From NCBI GenBank assembly GCA_037447655.1, contig JBBHKE010003289.1, forward strand, positions 50,388 through 114,387: DNA of 64,000 nt, given 5' to 3'. The notes under the pieces are model-generated. The model was not told where the DNA came from, did not search any database, and saw only the letters and a list, made by a program, of their open reading frames with translations. This stretch comes from Zygnema cylindricum. Lineage: Eukaryota > Streptophyta > Zygnematophyceae > Zygnematales > Zygnemataceae. A program made the translations under genes and the position numbers. Numbering within the stretch: the stretch's first letter is position 1; each line of letters starts with the position of its first letter. This document shows, one piece after another, positions 9,542-20,669 of the stretch.

Positions 9542-10571
9542 AAGTCCTCAGAGTAGAAAGTTTCCAAGAAGCCTCTAGGATAATCCTGACCCTTTTGTGT
9601 TTCAACAAACATAACTGCCACTCTGGCAGACAAAAACCCTTACCACCTGCACCCCTGTGAAGGTAAGACACCCCTGAGTCGATAGCAAAAAGAATCTCTG
9701 AATTTGCTCCCCTGAGCAGTAAGTTATTGAGGGTCAAAGTTGACCTTTTGTACAGAAGCTCTCTGGGAGAGAGGGTCCTATCTTCTAATTTTTCTAAGTC
9801 CTATCTCTCTCACAGACTCTATCTACTGATGTACGAAACAAATAAGAATAGAGTACCGTACGCAAAAGTACAGCTGCTGGTGTACTTTAGGTACGGACAT
9901 TGTACGACATGGCCTAAATGTCGACACATGTCATATCCGGATTCGGTGCCATAATCTCCGGAGATTCCACGATCCAACGTAATTTCGCCACGTGTCATCC
10001 GATGTGGCGATGCCCACAAACCGGCGAAATCTTCCTCCGCGATCTCGGCGCTAAATGCGGCCGTCCGATTAAATTCGGATTTAATCGTAGCCGTAATATA
10101 TACATGCGCGTTATTTGTTTCACTTACGAAACAAATGCGCGGTATTGATTTCTAGTCCGTACCGTAATCCGTACTTTATATATTACCGGATCTATGTATC
10201 CCGTAATCTATTACAGTTAAATGATATATCGTACGTATACATATTTAAATAATTATCAAACTATATACTACGTAACACTAATCCTAGACTTAACGGCTAA
10301 GGCTACCGGCTATATCCTGTCTGCCGGCCGGTAGGTACAAGGATCAATTCTTGTCGCCGACACATTCCTTTTAAATAAATAAACCCTAACTAATATAAAT
10401 TTCCCGTAAAACCTAAGGATAGCCTAGGTAGCCATGGCTCTAGCTTCCTCTCCAATTTCTCAGTGACTGCGACAAGTTTGAGAGTTGGAGAGAAAAGTTA
10501 GAGATAGACTGCCTCGGCTTCTTTATTTCTTTTCAGACCTAGAAAATACTTTAAAACCATTAGTTTCTACA
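9522..10571 (-). repeat. Array LTR 2 (shared by B and C)
   Basis: 1050 bp. It serves as 5' LTR of copy B and 3' LTR of copy C. TG...CA ends are intact. On the minus strand the candidate TATA box is at 10175-10182. It is closely similar to LTRs 1 and 3. Confidence 0.9.
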
Positions 10572-10584
10572 CTCCCCTTATTTT

Positions 10585-11469
10585 CTAGTCAATCTTTATT
10601 TTCAGACCACACTTCTCCCTACAAAAAATTAGCTTAGGGGAAGGCACAGGTTTGGTCATCATATCTGCTACCATCTCACTATCTAGTCTGTACTCTAAAC
10701 TGATTATATTGTTTTCTACTTTTTCTCTAACAAAGCTGAGTCTGATGTCCATGTGTTTAGCTTTAAAATGATGTTTAGGATTGGCAGAAATAGCGATTGC
10801 TGCCTGATTATCACAAAATATTTTCTGCACACCACTCTTAAGGTGACCAAGCTCACCAAGCAAAGACTTGACCCACATCAATTCTTTTACAGCGGAGCAA
10901 GAGGCCATATACTCAGCCTCCATGGTGGACTGAGCAATAACCTTTTGTTGTTTGCTACTCCAACAGCAAGCCCCATCACCCACATATAATACATATCCAG
11001 AAATGCATCTCCTCATCGGAGCATCACCATGACTGGCATCACTCCAAGTAGTGATGTCACTATTCTCCCCACCCAATTGCAACCATAGATCCCTAGTTCC
11101 TACCAAATATCTAAAGACTCTCTTAGCTGCCTCCCAATCCTTCTTAGTGGGAGCATTTAGACTTCTACTCAGAACTCCTACAGCTGCAGCTAAATCCGGC
11201 CGGGTACAAGTCATAAAATATATTAGACTTCCCACTACTTGCCTGTAAAGAATAGTCTGCATGAACTTCTGTTCATCAGGAGATAATTCCTCGTCTAAGA
11301 CTATGACTCCTTCTTCCTCACTCCCCTCACTTCCCTTCTTCAACTCCATTGGAGTTGTACAACTATTAGCTTTATCCATTTGAAATTTTTCAAGCATGTT
11401 CCCTATTGCTTCCTTTTGAGTCAGTCTTATAATTTTCCTTTTTCGGTCTCTCTCTACTTGAATTCCCAA
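10585..11469 (-). CDS. pol: Copy C RT C-terminus and RNase H frame
   Basis: 294 open residues: MGIQVERDRKRKIIRLTQKE, the RT thumb-connection region (VGSLIYFMTCTRPDLAAAVG), then RNase H with WSDASHGDAPMRR (first catalytic Asp), CCWSSKQQKVIAQSTMEAEY (catalytic Glu), FCDNQAAIAIS (catalytic Asp) and KAKHMDIRLSF. The domain is complete. The frame starts only where an upstream stop ends, so it is part of a broken polyprotein rather than an independent gene. Confidence 0.85.
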   Translation of the reverse strand: MGIQVERDRKRKIIRLTQKEAIGNMLEKFQMDKANSCTTPMELKKGSEGSEEEGVIVLDEELSPDEQKFMQTILYRQVVGSLIYFMTCTRPDLAAAVGVLSRSLNAPTKKDWEAAKRVFRYLVGTRDLWLQLGGENSDITTWSDASHGDAPMRRCISGYVLYVGDGACCWSSKQQKVIAQSTMEAEYMASCSAVKELMWVKSLLGELGHLKSGVQKIFCDNQAAIAISANPKHHFKAKHMDIRLSFVREKVENNIISLEYRLDSEMVADMMTKPVPSPKLIFCREKCGLKIKID

Positions 11470-11665
11470 AATATATCTTGTTTCTCCCCTTAAGATCGGT
11501 TTTCAGTTTGTTAATTTTTTCCATTGATTTACTTAAAACAAGCAAATCATCAACATAAATTGCAATAAATATAAAACCTTCCTCATCTTCGAAAACATAG
11601 ATTGAGTGATCTGAGCTGATCCGAATATATCCCAGACCGGTAAGAAACTCATCAAGCTTCTTATT

Positions 11666-12358
11666 TCATTGTCGAGGTGCCTGTTTCAAACCATAAACAG
11701 ATTTAATCAGCCGGCATACCTTACTCTCCTCTCCTTCCTCCACAAAACCTTCGGGTTGTCGCATGAAGATCTCCTCTTCCAATTCTCCATGCAAAAAGGC
11801 TGTCTTGATGTCCATCTGATGCACTTCCATGTCTTCCGCCACTGCTAAACTGAGAAGTATGCGGACGGAGGGAAATCTCACCACCGGGGCAAAGGTTTCC
11901 TCGTAGTCAATTCCTTCCTTTTGTGTAAATCCCTTTGCCACTAATCTGGCCTTGTAGCGCTCGATTGTGTTATCTGGGTTCAGTTTTAGTTTGAAAACCC
12001 ACTTACAACCGATTGCTTTTCGGTTAGGTGGACAGTCCACCAGCTCCGAAGTATCGGCTGCCATGATTGAAGCCATCTCCTCATTGATGGCTGTCTTCCA
12101 CCAGTTTCTTTCTGGACAAGTCATCGCCTCTCCATAAGTTTGAGGTTCATCTTGATGAGATAGTTTAGTTACCTTGTTATTAACCTGTTTTTCTTGCAGT
12201 CTTTTGCTACTTCCCCTCCCCCCCTCAAAATTTGAGGCCGGAATAGATGGTTCTCGAGGATTCTTTCGAACAAACTCGGCTTCTCCCCTATCCCTTGATT
12301 TCGAATCAATTTCCACCACGTGTTCCGCTTCGAGTAGAGTTGTCACTGGAGTTTCCAC
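11666..12358 (-). pseudogene. pol: Copy C reverse transcriptase, N-terminal part
   Basis: 230 open residues with the linker after integrase (SSKRLQEKQVNNKVTKLSHQ), then RT: NRKAIGCKWVFKLKLNPDNT, GIDYEETFAPVVRFPSVRIL, VHQMDIKTAFLHGELEEEIF and VCRLIKSVYGLKQAPRQ. It stops just before the YVDD region, which is present out of frame around 11550. Confidence 0.85.
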
Positions 12359-12627
12359 AGCCGAGTCCTTTTCGGTCTGATTTGTTCTTGCAAGAATGTC
12401 ATCTTCTCTAAAACCTGGATAGTTAGGAAGCTCAAAGTCATCGGAATTTTCTGACTCAAATCTGATTTTTACTCACTTTGTATATTTGAAGGGATCCACA
12501 GACTTTCCTTCATCCATAACTACTAGATGCTTTACTAAGATTATATCTTGTCTTTTTAGATCATAAACTCTATATCCTTTAACATCCTCATCATATCCTA
12601 ATAAGTATCCCGGTTTTCTTTTAGGAT

Positions 12628-13437
12628 CTAGCTTCCAATTGGAGCATCAGTATCTAGACTGAACACTTGACTGCCGAAAACCTTTAAGTGAGATATGTCT
12701 GGTTTCCGGCCTGTCCATCTCTCATAAGGTGTTTGATCTTTTATAGCTGAAGTAAGAACTTCATTTTTGAGGTAATTAGCACAGTTCATTGCTTCTACCC
12801 AAAACCTTTTTCCTATCTTTTTATCCGACAACATAGTTCTAGCACTATCACTTAGTATTCTATTTAACCTTTCAGCTACCCCATTCTGTTCCGGATTTTA
12901 TGGAACTGTCTTTTGGTGTTGGACCCCATCTTCCCTCAGAAAATCCTCAAACATGTTAGAAGTATACTCTCCACCATTGTCACTCCTTACTCTCTTGATT
13001 GGATTTTCATGGAGTTTTTCGCTCCATGCTTTATATTGACTAAAACATTCCTGAGCTTCTGACTTGTTTTTCAAAAAATACACCCGGGAATACCGAGACC
13101 AATCATCAGTTATAGTCATCATAAATCTCTTCCTCCCCGGTGAGGGCACTCTAGCCGGTCCCCAAACATATGTGTGTACTAGATCTAGATTTTTTTCTCC
13201 CTTATAGGTGGCTGTTTTAGAAAAGGGTAATCTGTGTGATTTACCTTGAGCACATCCACTACAATCACTAATATCATCATTCTCACTGAACTGAATCCCT
13301 TCCACCACTCCCATCTTTTTCATCTCTCTTAACTTATCTAGATTCACATGCCCAAGCCTCTTATGCCACATCATAATATCATGAACACCAGTATAATAAA
13401 ATTTCTTCTTTTCATTACTTAAGATCAGCCTAAACAT
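12628..13437 (-). pseudogene. pol: Copy C integrase
   Basis: Frame 13437-12898 holds the pre-integrase zinc motif (MWHKRLGHVNLDKLREM, CSGCAQGKSH) and part of the core. The usual HTD is HTY here (LVHTYVWGPARVPSPG), so the first catalytic Asp is replaced by Tyr. RSDNGGEY is kept. A stop follows KTVP, and frame 12834-12628 continues with MLSDKKIGKRFWVEAMNCAN. The copy is catalytically dead even apart from the stops. Confidence 0.85.
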
Positions 13438-13767
13438 CCCATGTCTACCTTTCTCAGCAATGAAATAGACATCCTCCTCAAAACTAGCAGTAAAGACTCC
13501 TTCCCTAATGCTAGTGAAAAAACCCTTATCATCTTATAGAGATGTAGAGATAAGATTTTTGTTCAGCTCTGGAATAAACAATACATCGGAGAATGTTAAT
13601 ATGGATGTCTTTCATTCTACTAACACTTTCAAATCTACTGATCCCACAAGAGTAGTGGTGACTATCCTCCCATCTCCGTACTCTATCCCTACGTTGGTAA
13701 TCTTTTTTATCTTAGTGAACAGGTGTCTATCCTTACACATGTGTATGGAGGCACCTGAATCTACAAT

Positions 13768-14918
13768 CTAGCGTGCTTCACCTTTCAATCCACCGTAAGC
13801 ACATTTCTGCATTCGTGGAATTTCGACCTCATTTTTCGCCTCCAACTCCTCAATCAAAAGGAGCTCATCGTCCTCGTCCTCGGATTCCGCCTCAAGTACC
13901 TCTGTGACAAGGGCCTTTTTCTTTCCTCTCAGGGTACCACCGATCTGCCCCTCCTTTAACCGAAGCTCGGTTAGCTTAGTGCACTCTGCCATATAGTGCC
14001 CCGGTTTCTTACAAAAATGACATAAACCTTTGGGAGCCCTAGGTTCGAACGCGTCGGCCTGTTTTTTCTGCTCCCTACCCCAATAGTTTTCGACCGGTTT
14101 TCAGGAATCCTTGTTCCTCCAATCAGTCGCTATTGCCAAGGCTTGGCCACTCTTTCCTCCCCTTCGGATCTCAATTATATTCTCTCAAACGAGAATCATC
14201 CTTACCACTGAGTTCCATATCCACCTTGAGTCCGGCAAGTCTTGCACACGGTTGACTATGTCTCGAACTCATTAGGTAACTTCATCAGTAAACAGTTAAC
14301 CTTTTCTTTTTCACTAAAATCTTTTCCCGCACTGTGTAGCTCCATGAAGAGTGTAGCAAGCTCATTGCAAAAATCCAACATATTTCCCCCTTTGTATACA
14401 TACTCCTTAACTTTGTGATCAGCCAACTGTTGTTGCTGAATCGTACCACTTCCGTACATCTCTATGAGAGCCATCTAAAGATCGGATGCCCTTTCTACCT
14501 GCAAATGAGGACATGCAAGTCCTTGAGTGAGATGGCGTAGGATGAAATGCTTTTCCGCCATATTGTTGAAGTCCCATGTTTCAGTATCATTCTCCTCATT
14601 TCTCGGAATAGGTGACATGAATGTCGAACCAGTTGCTATTGGTGTGGTCGTCTCCTTCTCCTTTCCTTTGTCCACCACCTCTCTTTCTTTTGTTTCCTCC
14701 GTCGAAGGTGGATCCTCTTTCCTGGTGAATCTGGTTCCTCCAAACCCTGGAGGAATTCCAAGACTTGATGGACGCCCCAACCATCCACTCACTATCCCCC
14801 AAAACCTTTTTTCGCATAGAGCTCCTATCATCATACTTTCCCAGTATATGAAGCCAGTTCCATTAAAGATTAGTACTCTTGAGGGTGGGCCCATAACCTT
14901 AAACTCTGAGACCTCCAT
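13768..14918 (-). pseudogene. gag: Copy C gag and start of protease
   Basis: Frames 14918-14475, 14474-14256 and 13992-13768 together match copy B gag. The start ATG at 14918 again lies in the LTR. Stops and frameshifts separate the parts. The zinc knuckle is near 14010 and the protease DSG region near 13760 has a stop in place of its Trp. Confidence 0.8.
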
Positions 14919-15966
14919 AAGTCCTCAGAGTAGACAGCTTCCAAGAAGCCTCTAGGATAATCCTGACCCTTTTGTGTTTCAACAAAAATATCTGCCACCG
15001 TGGCAGACAAAAACCCTGACCACCTGCACCTCTATGAAGGCAAGACTCCCCTGAGTCGATAGCAAAAAGAATCTCTGAATTTGCTCCCCTGAATCTCTGA
15101 ATTTGCTCCCCTGAGCAGTAAGTTATGGAGGGTCAAAGTGGACCTTTTGTACAGAAGCGCTCTGAAGAGAGGGTCCTATCTTCTAATTTTTCTAAGTCCT
15201 ATCTCTCTCACAGACTATCTATTGATGTACGGAACAATTCAGAATTTAGTACCGTACGCAAAAGTACAGCTGCCGGTGTACTTTAGGTACGGACATTATA
15301 CGACATGGCCTAAATGCCGACACATGTCATATCTGGATTCGGTGCTATAATCTCCGGAGATTCCACGATCCAACGTAATTTCGCCACGTGTCATCCGATA
15401 TGGCGATGCCCACAAACCGGCGAAATCTTCCTCCGCGATCTCGGCGCTAATTGCGGCCGTCCGATTAAATTCGGATTTAATCGTAGCCGTAATAAATACA
15501 TCCGCGGTATTTGTTTCACTTACGAAACAAATGTGCGGTATTGATTTCTAGTCCGTACCGTAATCCGTACTTTATATATTACCGGATCTATGTATCCCGT
15601 AATCTATTACAGTTAAATGATATATCGTACGTATACATATTTAAATAATTATCAAACTATATACTACGTAACACTAATCCTAGACTTCACGGCTAAAGCT
15701 ACCGGCTATATCTTGTCTGCCGGCCGGTAGGTACAAGGATCAATTCCTGTCGCCGACACATTCCTTTTAAATAAATAAACCCTAACTAATATAAATTTCC
15801 CGTAAAACCTAAGGATAGCCTAGGTAGCCATGGCTCTAGCTTCCTCTCCAATTTCTCAGTGATGTGACAAGTTTGAGAGTTGGAGAGAGAAGTTAGAGAT
15901 AGACTGCCTCGGCTTCTTTATTTCTTTTCAGACCTAGAAAATACTTTAAAACCATTAGTTTCTACA
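14899..15966 (-). repeat. Array LTR 3 (5' LTR of copy C)
   Basis: 1068 bp. The 3' end of the LTR has TG changed to TT at 14899-14900 (plus strand). An extra 19-nt direct repeat (AATCTCTGAATTTGCTCCCC twice, near 15070-15110) explains most of its greater length. Candidate TATA box at 15571-15578. It ends at the right GTGAA TSD. Confidence 0.9.
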
Positions 15967-16560
15967 GTGAACACATTAATGATGAAACTACCTGAAGAGT
16001 ATGAGAATATCATTAATCGATTGCAGGACATGGGAGATAGCAATTGGAATTGGGATGACACAGTGGGAATGATTTTAGTGAAAGAAAGCACCATAGAGCT
16101 TAGGAGAGGGAGTCTAAGTGTTCAAGCATTGTCTGCAGGAGCTGATTGGCGGAACCGTTATGAGGAGAGAGGGATAGATCCTTATCAAAATATTGGTGGA
16201 AGAGGAAAAGGAGGTGGCAAATTTGATAGACAGGGGAGAGGAACTTCTTGAGGAGGATTATGTCACTTTTGCAAGAAACCAGGACACTATATGGCAGATG
16301 TGTCAAACTTGCAGATTAGCGACTGAAAGATGGTCAAGGAACCTCAAGGGATGGAGGAAAGAAAAAGGCTTTCCTGACTCAAGTTCTTGATGAGGAAGTG
16401 GAAGGAAAATTGAACCACAAGAGGAGCTTGAGCATGTCGACATTCCACGGAGACAAAAGTGTTCTTTCGAAGGTAAGAGGGATCCACCCGAGGATGGGTG
16501 GATCATAGACTCAGGGGCTTCAATGCATATGCGCAAAGATAAGCGGTGGTTTACTAAACT
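15967..16560 (+). pseudogene. gag: E0 gag C-terminal part, zinc knuckle and protease start
   Basis: Resumes after the array at the duplicated GTGAA: VNTLMMKLPEEYENIINRLQ, then WNWDDTVGMILVKEST. A TGA at about 16249-16251 precedes the zinc knuckle CHFCKKPGHYMAD, in which the last Cys is out of frame. The protease motif GWIIDSGASMHM follows near 16497-16535 in a new frame. At least two lesions separate gag from protease. Confidence 0.8.
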
Positions 16561-17604
16561 GAAAAGATCCCAACAGTTGAGATAGAGTACGGAGATGGTA
16601 GAGTAAAAACCACAAGTCTTGTTGGAACTGTTGACTTGAAGGTTCTAGTTGATGGAAAGGCCTCAATTGTAACATTCTCAGACGTTTTTTACATTCCACA
16701 TCTTAGCAAGAACCTAGTCTCAACAGCTGTCCTAGATGAAAAGGAGTTTGAAACAAGAACTAGGAAAGGAATCTTCACATTAAGCTTTGATAATGAGGTT
16801 TATTTCATAGCTCACAAGGGCAGTCAAGGAATGTTCAGAATTGTTCTTTGCAATGAAAAGAGTGTTCTCTACTCCTGTGCAAATGAGATGATGCTTTGGC
16901 ATAAAAGGTTGGGGCATGTGCATCTAGATAGATTAAAGTAAATGAAGAAAAAGGGAATAGTGGAGGGTATTACTTTTGAGGATGATGAGACCTTTGATGA
17001 TTGTAGTGGATGTGCCCAAGGGAAGATTCATAAACTTCCATTTCCAAAGGCAACCACACTTAGGAGAGAAAAAGTATTAGATCTAGTTCACACCGATGTT
17101 TGGGGACCTGCTATGTATGCTTCACATGGGGGGAAGAGATGGATGTTAACCATCACAGATGATTGGTCTAGATACACGAAGGTATACTTTTTCAGACATA
17201 AGTCAGAGGTATTAAGATGTTTCAAAGAGTATAAAGTATGGAGTGAAAAATTACATGAAACCTCAATAAAAGAGATAAGAAGTGATAATGGGAAAGAATA
17301 CACCTCAAGGGAATTTGAATAATATCTTAAAGAAGAAGGAATTCATCATGAGAAAAATGTTCCCTATAATCTGGAGCAAAATGGAGAAGCAGAAAGAGTG
17401 AATAGAACTTTAGGAGATATGTCTAGAAGTATGTTAACTGATAAGAGGATAGGGTTGCAATTTTGGGCGGAGTCTATGAACTATGCTAATTTCATAAAAA
17501 ATAGAGTCATAACTTCAGCAAATAAAAAAGAAACTCCGTATGAGAGGTGGAAAGGAAGAAAGCCTGATTTGTCTAGTTTGAGAGTGTTCGGAAGTCAAGT
17601 CTAA
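16561..17604 (+). pseudogene. pol: E0 protease end and integrase
   Basis: Frame 16636-16941 covers the segment between protease and integrase plus LWHKRLGHVHLDRLK, ending in TAA. Frame 16942-17322 has CSGCAQGKIH, LVHTDVWGPAMYASHGG and RSDNGKEYTS; the first two catalytic Asp residues are present. The third frame (17398-17604) starts after the Glu-bearing stretch (EQNGEAERVNRTL). Stops at 16939 and 17320 interrupt an otherwise well-kept integrase. Confidence 0.85.
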
Positions 17605-17789
17605 AGTTTGGATTCCGATAAGACTAAATGGAAGTTAGAGCGGAGAGGGAAGCCAGGATATCTTGTAGGATATGATGAGAGCACAAAAGGATACCGAGTG
17701 TATGACTAGAAAAAGAGAGATATAATTTTAGTAAAACATATAGTGGTGATAAATGAAGAGAAAGAGATATAATTTTAGTAAAACATATA

Positions 17790-18899
17790 GTGGTGATAAA
17801 TGAAGAGAAGTCCATTGATCCATTCAAATATAATAAGGAAGTCAAAATCAGATTTGAAACAGATCAGTTTTCTGACTTTGATTTTGAAAATGAAGAGAAG
17901 GAAGAGGGAGAAAAAAAAAATTTGCAGATCTACCAAAGGAGAAGGAGGAAAGGACAACATCCGAGGCAACGCCACAAATTGAAGTGGAAACCGATGAGCA
18001 ACTTGATGAGACACCGAAATTGGAAGATAGGAGAGCTGAAAATCTCCCTAAACGAAACCCAAGGATGCCTTCCATACCGGCGTCCGATTTTTGAATGGGG
18101 AAGAAGAAGTAGTAAACGACTTCAAGAAAGACAAGTAAATAACCAACTCACAAAGATGTCTCACCCAGATGAACCTCAAACATACTTAGAGGCCATAAAC
18201 ACTCCAGAAAGTAGCTGGTGGATCACAGCTATAAATGAAGAAATGGCCTCTATCAAGGAAGCCAATACATGGGAGTTGGTAGATTGTACACCGGACCGAA
18301 AACCGATCGGATGTAAGTGGGTGTTTAAACTTATTTTAAACCCGGATAATACCATTGAGAGGTACAAAGTTAGGTTAGTTGCAAAAGGTTATACTCAGAA
18401 AGAAGGGATAGACTACGAAGAAACCTTTGCACCTGTAGTCAGATTTCCTTCTGTTAGAATCCTTTTAAGTATAGCCGCAGCGGAGGATATGGAAATCCAC
18501 CAGATGGATATTAAAATGACCTTTTTGCACGGAGAGTTGGAAGAAGAAATTTACATGAGGCAACCGGAAGGATTCGTGGAAAGTGGGGAAGAAAGCAAAG
18601 TTTGCAAACTGATAAAATCACTCTATGGGCTTAAGCAAGCCCCGCGACAGTGGAATATAAAGCTAGACGAATTTCTGAACCGTTTGGGGTATATCAAAAT
18701 TAGTTCAGATCACTCTATATATTTATTTGAGGATGAGAATGGAGTGATATTTATTACTATTTATGTGGATGATTTGTTGGTGTTAAGCAAGTCCTTAGAT
18801 AAAATTAACAAAATAAAACAGGATCTTAGAAGCAATTTTGATATGAAAGATCTCGGCGAAGCAAAGTACATTTTGGGAATTCAGATGGAGAGAGATTAG
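17790..18899 (+). pseudogene. pol: E0 reverse transcriptase
   Basis: 369 open residues from the charged linker (NEEKEEGEKKN) through RT: PDRKPIGCKWVFKLILNPDN, KEGIDYEETFAPVVRFPSVR, VCKLIKSLYGLKQAPRQWN and the active site YVDDLLVLSKS. The metal-site region reads MDIKMTFLHGE, where relatives have KTAF. A 60-nt direct duplication precedes the frame (AGAGATATAATTTTAGTAAA at 17718 and 17762). It ends at a TAG inside QMERD. Confidence 0.85.
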
Positions 18900-18945
18900 A
18901 GGGAATATAATTATAAGACTCACTAAAAAAGAAGCAATCGGTAAT

Positions 18946-19753
18946 ATGCTAGAAAAATTTCAGATGGAAAAAGCAAACGAATGTACTCCTCCTATGGATT
19001 TGAAGAAAGTGTCTGAGGGGAGTGAAGAGAGAGGAATATTGATCATTAATGATGAGATGGATGAGATAGAAAGAAAATTTATGGAAAATATCCCTTATCA
19101 ACAGATTGTAGGCAGTTTAATTTATTTTATGAACTGTACCCGTCCGGATATAGCTGCAGCTATAGGTGTCTTTAGTAGAAGTCTAAATGAACCAAGAAAG
19201 AGAGATTGGGAGGCTGCCAAAAGGGTGATGAGGTACCTGGTGACAAGGGAATTATGGTTACATTTGGGAGGGGAGCACACTGACATCACCACTTGGAGTG
19301 ATGCCAGTTATGGAGATGTGCCTTTAAAGAGGTGTACGATTGCATGTGTTGCAAATTGGATCCGGTGCATGTTGTTGGAGTAGCAAGCAACAAAAAGTAG
19401 TTGCTCAGTCAACTATGGAGGCTGAATACACGGCTTCATGTGCTGCCACCAAAAAATTAATGTGGGTTAAATCTCTTCTTGAAGAACTTGGGTTCATGAA
19501 GTCTGGAACTCAAAATGTTTTTTGTGATAATCAAGCTGCCATCTCTATTGCAGATAATCCGAAACATCACTTCAAAGCTAAGCATATGGATATTAGACTA
19601 AGCTTTGTCAGAGAGAAGGTAGAAAATAAAATTATTAAACTAGTTCATAAAACTGATAGAGAAATGATTGCCGACATGATTGCAAAAGCAGTGCCTTCCC
19701 CTAAGGTGATTTATTGCAGAGAAAACTGTGGATTAAAATTGAAAAGTGACTAG
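18946..19753 (+). pseudogene. pol: E0 RNase H
   Basis: Two overlapping frames (18946-19383 and 19340-19753) joined by a frameshift near 19350. Motifs: GSLIYFMNCTRPDIAAAIG, WSDASYGDVPLKRC, CCWSSKQQKVVAQSTMEAEY, FCDNQAAISIADNPKHH and KAKHMDIRLSFVREKVENK. It ends CGLKLKSD, followed by the polypurine-like AACGGGAG before the 3' LTR. Confidence 0.85.
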
Positions 19754-19766
19754 GAATTAACGGGAG

Positions 19767-20647
19767 TATTGAAAAGAGGTAATTAATAGTTCACTTCCCT
19801 ATTTTAGTTTTGCTTTAAAGAAAGAGAGTGAGAATCAAAGGCGCGCCATGGCTGCCGCCATATTTAGAAAGTGGTAGTTTTTGAAGTAAATGGTATTTGA
19901 CTAAAATGATGCCTAAGTCTAGATTTGAACCTGTGACCTCTAGATTCTCTATAGCCTAACGCCTTAACCATTAAGGCGTTACGAAACGATACACGTGATG
20001 GGTTCATAAATATATAAACATTAACGCAACAGCTAATTAACAGCAGACTAACCAAAAGGAGCAATTTCTGCATGTACGCGAATCTGAACCGTGTAAAATA
20101 TGTTTTGATCTGACGGCCGGCATTATAGCCGCCACGCGAAGTGAGTTTTTTGGCGGCATACGGAGATAGCGTCACGCGGTGCCACGTGGCGCCACATAAG
20201 TTGATACCGGAAAAGATGGGAGGAGGAACCATGGCTACCGATTTGACAGGTGTCACCTTGTAGGCATTGTCGTACAATGGTCGTACAATAAGTACATCAC
20301 CCATTGTACCTTCTTGTACTATATAGTGTTCCTATTGGACTAGGGTTTAGTAGTAGGTAGTCGTGAGTAGGCAAACCGAGACTTAGTAATATTTAGGTAC
20401 CTCTCTCTCTAAGAGAGCTTGTAACTATAAAGGTCATCTTTGACCAGCCATAACTTACTGCTCAGGGGAGCAAATTCAGTGATTCTTTTTGCGTTTGACT
20501 CAAGGGAGTCTTGTACTCATAGGGGTGAGAATGGTTTATGTGCCTGGGCTGTGCTTATTCAGCGGGAAAGTAGACGGGGCAAATATTATCCTAGAGGCTT
20601 TACATAGGCTGCTCATTCTGTGGGTCAATGGAGACCACAAAATTTCA
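19767..20647 (+). repeat. E0 3' LTR
   Basis: 881 bp, starting TATTGAAAAGAGG (TG has mutated to TA) and ending with the gag start codons ATGGAGACCACAAAATTTCA. The duplicated ATG thus ends the LTR here with no coding sequence after it. Right TSD ATTTC. Confidence 0.9.
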
Positions 20648-20669
20648 ATTTCTTGATGAAACGCCACCC

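Larger units (their letters stand above)
4144..15966 (-). mobile_element. Tandem copia array LTR-B-LTR-C-LTR (minus strand)
   Basis: Three LTRs and two internal regions lie head to tail, flanked once by GTGAA (4139-4143 and 15967-15971). Outer ends are TGAAACTCTG and TTTCTACA in plus orientation. A single outer TSD shows that the whole 11.8-kb unit occupies one insertion site, in the gag of E0. Both internal regions have full domain order but carry many stops. Array structure could come from unequal LTR recombination between alleles or sister chromatids, or from integration of a multimer. Confidence 0.9.
2613..20647 (+). mobile_element. Ty1/copia retrotransposon E0 (plus strand), split by an inserted array
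   Basis: Bounded by an 889-bp 5' LTR and an 881-bp 3' LTR. Flanks ATTTT (2608-2612) and ATTTC (20648-20652) are a TSD with one difference. Domain order is gag, protease, integrase, RT, RNase H, which is the copia order. Without the inserted minus-strand array (4144-15966 plus one 5-bp TSD copy) the element is about 6.2 kb. Several stops and frameshifts make it non-autonomous. Confidence 0.9.
1032..20669. mobile_element. Harbinger-like host element split by nested insertions
   Basis: The left terminus is GGGTGGCGTTCTATCAG, preceded by TTA at 1029-1031. The right terminus, read as reverse complement, is GGGTGGCGTTTCATCA, followed by TTA at 20670-20672. Matching termini and an identical 3-bp TSD fit PIF/Harbinger. 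About 18 kb of LTR retrotransposon and a hAT-like element sit inside, so the element proper is only about 0.75 kb. It shares termini and an internal palindrome with 60907-61906. No transposase is visible, so it is probably a MITE mobilised in trans. Confidence 0.6.
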
